Shown: positions 59,086 through 64,000 of the stretch, one piece after another
Numbering within the stretch: the first letter of the stretch is position 1
Layout: each line of letters opens with the position of its first letter
Assembly: GCA_022826725.1 (NCBI GenBank)
Contig: JAJDUF010000016.1
Location: 682,001 to 746,000, forward strand
Origin: Chloroflexota bacterium
GTDB taxonomy: Bacteria > Chloroflexota > UBA11872 > UBA12225 > JAJDUF01
Direction: 5' to 3'
DNA length: 64,000 bases
Program-made: the position numbers and the translations under genes
Notes under the pieces: generated by a model
Database searches by the model: none
What the model saw: only the letters and a program-made list of their open reading frames with translations
What the model was told of the DNA's origin: nothing

Positions 59086-59131
59086 CCTCACCCTCACGCC
59101 CCCTCTCCACCATGCGTGGAGAGGGGGCGTG
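59086..59131. repeat. Intergenic palindromic repeat (CTCTCC/GGAGAG hairpin)
   Basis: CTCACCCTCACGCCCCCTCT, CCACCATGCGTGGAGAGGGG GCGTGG. Nearly the same as 46083-46124. It lies 10 bp after the hsp20 stop and may also act as a terminator. Confidence 0.75.
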
Positions 59132-59199
59132 GTGGACCGCACGGCTGCTATACGCTGCTATACTAGGATTGTAGGAGGCTATGCCAGGAGGGTATTAGC

Positions 59200-59886
59200 A
59201 TGTTCTTCTTTGACCCACTGTACTTTGTCTTTGCCGGCCCAGCACTGTTGCTGGCGCTCTATGCCCAGTATAAGGTCAAGAGCACCTATGCGAAGTATGC
59301 GGAAGTAGCCACGTATGCGGGCCGACCGGGCGTTGACGTTGCCCGCCGCCTGCTCGACTCACTGGGCCTCTACCACGTCCAGATCGAGCGGGTGCCAGGT
59401 GATCTCAGCGACCATTACGACCCCAGTAGCAAGGTGCTACGGCTTTCCGATTCCAACTACGACAACTACTCGGTCGCGGCGGTGGGCGTGGTCGCGCACG
59501 AGGTCGGTCATGCGGTGCAAGATGCCCAGAACTACGCGCCGTTGCGGTGGCGGGCCGGGTTGGTCCCGGTCGTCAACATTGGCAGCACCTTGGGCTACAT
59601 CTTGTTCTTCGTGGGTCTGTTCATCATCCCGCAGCTCGCGTGGCTAGGTGTAGCGTTCTTCAGCACTGCGGCCATTTTTGCGCTGGTCACGCTGCCGGTA
59701 GAGTTCAACGCCAGCAACCGCGCGCTCCAACTCCTCTCGAACAACGGCCTGGTAACTTCCGAGGAGCGCGGCCAGGCCAAGGCGGTACTCAACGCCGCTG
59801 CACTGACCTACGTGGCGGCGCTGGCCCAGGCGCTCTCGACGCTGCTCTACTTCCTCTTCATCCTGATGGGACGCAGCGACGAGTAG
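59200..59886 (+). CDS. Zinc metallopeptidase, YugP family
   Basis: A 228-residue membrane zinc peptidase. An N-terminal hydrophobic segment (FFFDPLYFVFAGPALLLALY) precedes GVDVARRLLDSLGLYHVQIE, then HYDPSSKVLRLSDSNYDNYS, the active site AVGVVAHEVGHAVQDAQNYA with HExxH at 100-104, and three further membrane segments (NIGSTLGYILFFVGLFIIP; LAWLGVAFFSTAAIFALVTL; YVAALAQALSTLLYFLFILM). The FNASNRALQLL block matches the family. Role unknown; probably membrane protein quality control. Confidence 0.93.
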   Translation: MFFFDPLYFVFAGPALLLALYAQYKVKSTYAKYAEVATYAGRPGVDVARRLLDSLGLYHVQIERVPGDLSDHYDPSSKVLRLSDSNYDNYSVAAVGVVAHEVGHAVQDAQNYAPLRWRAGLVPVVNIGSTLGYILFFVGLFIIPQLAWLGVAFFSTAAIFALVTLPVEFNASNRALQLLSNNGLVTSEERGQAKAVLNAAALTYVAALAQALSTLLYFLFILMGRSDE

Positions 59887-59999
59887 CAAGCGTCGGCACC
59901 GATACGTTTTCCGGCGGCCCGGTCCAGCGATTAGGGAGAGGCCGCTGTGTCGAATAGACCCGGCCGGACGCCAGCCTTGACCGACTGAGACCGCATCCG

Positions 60000-61148
60000 A
60001 TGGCTACGCTCGCAGCAGCGCCCCCGACCGAGCACGTTGCCGCGGCCGCAACCGGGCGCCCCAATCCCCCGATCACCGGCCTGTCTTGGGCCGCGTTGCA
60101 GGAGGTCTTGGCGGCGCGGAGCGAGCGGCCGTTCCGCACCGAGCAGGTGGTGCGCTGGGTCTACCGCAGCACGATCACCGACTTCGCGCCGATGCTCAAC
60201 GTCCCCCAAGCACTGCGGACGTGGCTGGCCGAGACCTACGCTTTCAGCTCGGCCGAGGTCGTCACGCAAGTTGCCTCGGCCGACGGGGACACCACCAAGG
60301 CGGTGCTGCGTTTGGCCGACGGCGCCCTGATCGAGACGGTGCTGATGCAGTACCACCGGCGCAGCGACGGCACCGGCGCCGACCGCAGCACAGTGTGCGT
60401 GAGCACGCAGGTGGGCTGTGCGCTCCAATGCTCGTTCTGCGCCACAGGGCTGATGGGTCTGACGCGCAATCTGACCGCCGCCGAGATCATTGACCAGGCG
60501 CTCCACTTCCTGCGCCGCACGCGCCAGCGCCCGCCGGTCGTGCGTAACGTGGTCTTCATGGGGATGGGCGAGCCGCTGCTGAACTACGCGGCCTGTCTGG
60601 AAGCGGTCGCGCGGCTGTGCGATCCGCTCGGCGCCGGACTAGGCCCCCCGCGGCTGACGATCTCGACCTCGGGCTGGTTGCCGGGGATCGCGCGGCTGGC
60701 CAACGAGCCGTGGCCGGTGCGCTTGGCGGTCTCGCTGCACGCCCCGACCAACGCTGTCCGCGACGAGCTGGTGCCTCTCAATCGCCGCTACCCGGTGGAA
60801 GACCTGCTCGCGGCGTGCCGGGCGTACCAGGCACAGACGGGCCGGCGGGTTACGTTCGAGTATACGATGCTGGCCGGGGTGAACGATTCGCCCGCGTTGG
60901 CGCGGGCGCTGGTCAAGTTGGTGCGGGGACTCGACTGCCATATCAACCTTATCCCGATGAACCCGGTGGCCGAGTTGCCGTATGCGCCCTCGTCGGACGA
61001 GGCGGTGCAGGCGTTCCATCGGACGCTGCGCCAAGCCGGTCTCATCGCGACAATTCGCCGCGAGATGGGCCGCGACATTCAGGCGGCGTGTGGTCAACTG
61101 CAAACTACCGTGCGGCGACGGCCGCTCGTACAGGAGCACAGTTCGTGA
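60000..61148 (+). CDS. rlmN: Dual-specificity 23S rRNA/tRNA methyltransferase RlmN
   Basis: A 382-residue radical SAM enzyme that methylates C2 of A2503 in 23S rRNA and A37 of some tRNAs. The 4Fe-4S cluster motif is CALQCSFCATG (Cys140, 144, 147); also seen are FRTEQVVRWVYR, NVVFMGMGEPLLNYAACLEA, TISTSGWLPGIARLANEPWP, VRLAVSLHAPTNAVRDELVP and EYTMLAGVNDSPALARALVK. The methyl-carrier Cys lies near the C-terminus (QAACGQL). It overlaps rpe by four bases. A 23S gene lies 1 kb downstream. Confidence 0.95.
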   Translation: MATLAAAPPTEHVAAAATGRPNPPITGLSWAALQEVLAARSERPFRTEQVVRWVYRSTITDFAPMLNVPQALRTWLAETYAFSSAEVVTQVASADGDTTKAVLRLADGALIETVLMQYHRRSDGTGADRSTVCVSTQVGCALQCSFCATGLMGLTRNLTAAEIIDQALHFLRRTRQRPPVVRNVVFMGMGEPLLNYAACLEAVARLCDPLGAGLGPPRLTISTSGWLPGIARLANEPWPVRLAVSLHAPTNAVRDELVPLNRRYPVEDLLAACRAYQAQTGRRVTFEYTMLAGVNDSPALARALVKLVRGLDCHINLIPMNPVAELPYAPSSDEAVQAFHRTLRQAGLIATIRREMGRDIQAACGQLQTTVRRRPLVQEHSS

Positions 61149-61879
61149 GCTACTCCGACACTGGTGACGTTTCCGCTTCCCCGCCCATCCCCATCGGCCT
61201 GTCGCTGCTGGCGGCGGATTGGGCCGCACTAGGGAATGCCGTAGATGTCGTGACCGCCGGAGGGGCCGACGCCATCCACATAGATGTGATGGATGGCCAC
61301 TTTGTGCCGGAACTGACCTTTGGCCGGCAAATGGTCGCCGCGATCCGTGCCCGCACGCCGCTGCCGCTCGACGTGCATTTGATGGTGCTCAACCCCGACC
61401 GGCACATCGAGCCGATGATTGAGGCGGGGGCCGGTCTGATAACGGTGCATCTCGAAGCCTCGCCGGAGCCGGACGCGCTGCGGCGGGTATTGGGCATGAT
61501 CCGCGCCGGCGGCGCCCGCGCCGGGGTGGCCCTCCGACCGCTCACCCCGGCGCAGCTGCTTACCGGGCTGTGGGATGCGCTGGACATGGTGTTGGTAATG
61601 ACCGTCGAGCCGGGCTATAGCGGTCAGCCCTTCCGGGCCGAGCTGCTGCCCAAGGTCCGCGAGCTGGCGCAGCAGGCGGCCCTGCAACCGATGCCGCCGG
61701 TCATCGGCGTTGACGGGGGCATTGATCGCCACACGGCGGCGCCGGCAACGGCGGCTGGCGCCACCTACCTCGTCGCCGGGACCTCGGTGTTTGGCACGGC
61801 CGATCCGGCGGCGGCGCTGGCGGCAGTGCGCGCCGCCGCCGAGCGCGGCGCGGCGGCTACAACCACCCCCGGCGCTTGA
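61145..61879 (+). CDS. rpe: Ribulose-phosphate 3-epimerase
   Basis: A 244-residue TIM-barrel epimerase that interconverts ribulose 5-phosphate and xylulose 5-phosphate. It starts at GTG 61145, overlapping the rlmN stop (GTGA). Motifs: IGLSLLAADWAALGNAVDVV, IHIDVMDGHFVPELTFG with metal ligands, PLDVHLMVLNPDRHIEPMI, VMTVEPGYSGQPFRAELLPK and IGVDGGIDRHTA. The longer open frame from 60617 is not used because it overlaps rlmN. Confidence 0.94.
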   Translation: MSYSDTGDVSASPPIPIGLSLLAADWAALGNAVDVVTAGGADAIHIDVMDGHFVPELTFGRQMVAAIRARTPLPLDVHLMVLNPDRHIEPMIEAGAGLITVHLEASPEPDALRRVLGMIRAGGARAGVALRPLTPAQLLTGLWDALDMVLVMTVEPGYSGQPFRAELLPKVRELAQQAALQPMPPVIGVDGGIDRHTAAPATAAGATYLVAGTSVFGTADPAAALAAVRAAAERGAAATTTPGA

Positions 61880-61945
61880 CCGTCAGATACCACTGTAGGC
61901 CAGGGCAAGGCGGATAGTACCGCCGGCCGATTCTTGGCGAGCTAC

Positions 61946-61975
61946 TTGACACATTCCGGCCCGGAGCGGTATAGT
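61946..61975 (+). promoter_or_regulatory. Strong sigma-70 promoter directly upstream of the 23S rRNA gene
   Basis: Perfect TTGACA (61946-61951), 18-bp spacer, then TATAGT (61970-61975), one mismatch to consensus. About 157 bp of leader follow before the 23S 5' end. The gap from the rpe stop (61879) to the 23S start has no tRNA or 16S rRNA sequence. Confidence 0.75.
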
Positions 61976-62132
61976 AGTTCTTTGCCGAGAGATGAGTGGG
62001 CTTGGCTGGAATACGGCTGGCGCGGTTGTCTCTCCGTGGTGGCACTCTCGCCATCGGGCGTACCTTCACAACTGAAGAAGAGCGAGAATCTGCAATACGG
62101 GTTCAGCTTCAAAATTGCCGATCGAGAACATC

Positions 62133-64000
<1,868 letters not shown>

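Noticed and set aside
15492-59131. Insertion sequences
   Set aside because: No transposase or integrase was recognised; the dispersed repeats are too short to encode one.
60617-61144. Upstream extension of the rpe frame
   Set aside because: It overlaps rlmN in another frame and has no homology; the GTG at 61145 gives the normal rpe length and the common overlapping junction.

Overview
The window is a GC-rich, gene-dense stretch of a bacterial chromosome, most likely from Chloroflexota. This is inferred from gene content, not from a tree. Supporting signs are two substrate-binding lipoproteins with a near-identical twin-arginine lipoprotein signal followed by collagen-like Gly-X-Y linkers, a Uma2 nuclease, phytanoyl-CoA dioxygenase and Gfo/Idh/MocA paralogues, solitary toxin-antitoxin parts, and a 23S rRNA gene that does not follow a 16S gene. 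Housekeeping landmarks place it near the replication origin: dnaA and dnaN lie side by side with DnaA boxes between them (about 32.5-32.8 kb).

Layout. 0-2.1 kb: a partial SAP-like protein, two tRNA-Val genes (TAC and GAC) on opposite strands and a DUF4438 protein. 2.2-12 kb: a branched-chain amino-acid-type (Liv) ABC uptake system, with the binding protein on the plus strand, then a Uma2 nuclease, then livG-livF-livH-livM on the minus strand directly downstream of a large single-chain restriction-modification-like enzyme. 12-24.4 kb: metabolic and information genes (SMP-30, methyltransferase, Ldh-type dehydrogenase, HNH nuclease, PcrA/UvrD helicase, KDPG aldolase, penicillin acylase, two glycosyltransferases) plus RelE/RHH and orphan HicB genes. 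24.5-31.1 kb: a CBS protein, a thiosulfate/sulfur-transfer module (TsuA-like transporter, TusA, exported twin rhodanese), an ABC-2 exporter and a glutaredoxin-like protein. 31.2-35.4 kb: dnaN, oriC, dnaA and two tandem hotdog-fold paralogues. 35.6-44 kb: a CocE hydrolase, rpiA, TauE, an intact nucleotidyltransferase/HEPN pair followed by a second pair broken by stop codons, an esterase, a SWIM protein, a metallopeptidase, smpB and a frameshifted gene. 44-46 kb: the rpsP-khpA-rimM-trmD operon. 46.1-49.6 kb: an ankyrin protein, a pair of uncharacterised genes, and a truncated haemoglobin fused to ankyrin repeats. 49.7-58.3 kb: a sugar or sugar-acid utilisation region (phytanoyl-CoA dioxygenase, two Gfo/Idh/MocA proteins, mannonate dehydratase-like protein, sugar-binding lipoprotein, BNR sialidase-like protein, sugar-phosphate isomerase). 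58.5-64 kb: Hsp20, zinc peptidase, rlmN, rpe, and a 23S rRNA gene with its own strong promoter, cut by the window end.

Many intergenic gaps carry short GC-rich palindromic repeats of a few related families. In at least two places they run into coding sequence (3' end of a hotdog gene, 5' end of rimM). No transposase, CRISPR array or prophage gene was recognised. The most unusual features are the haemoglobin-ankyrin fusion, the two-gene unknown module beside it, the double tyrosine-to-stop lesions in the second nucleotidyltransferase/HEPN pair, the helicase-less single-chain restriction-modification protein, and the unlinked 23S gene.
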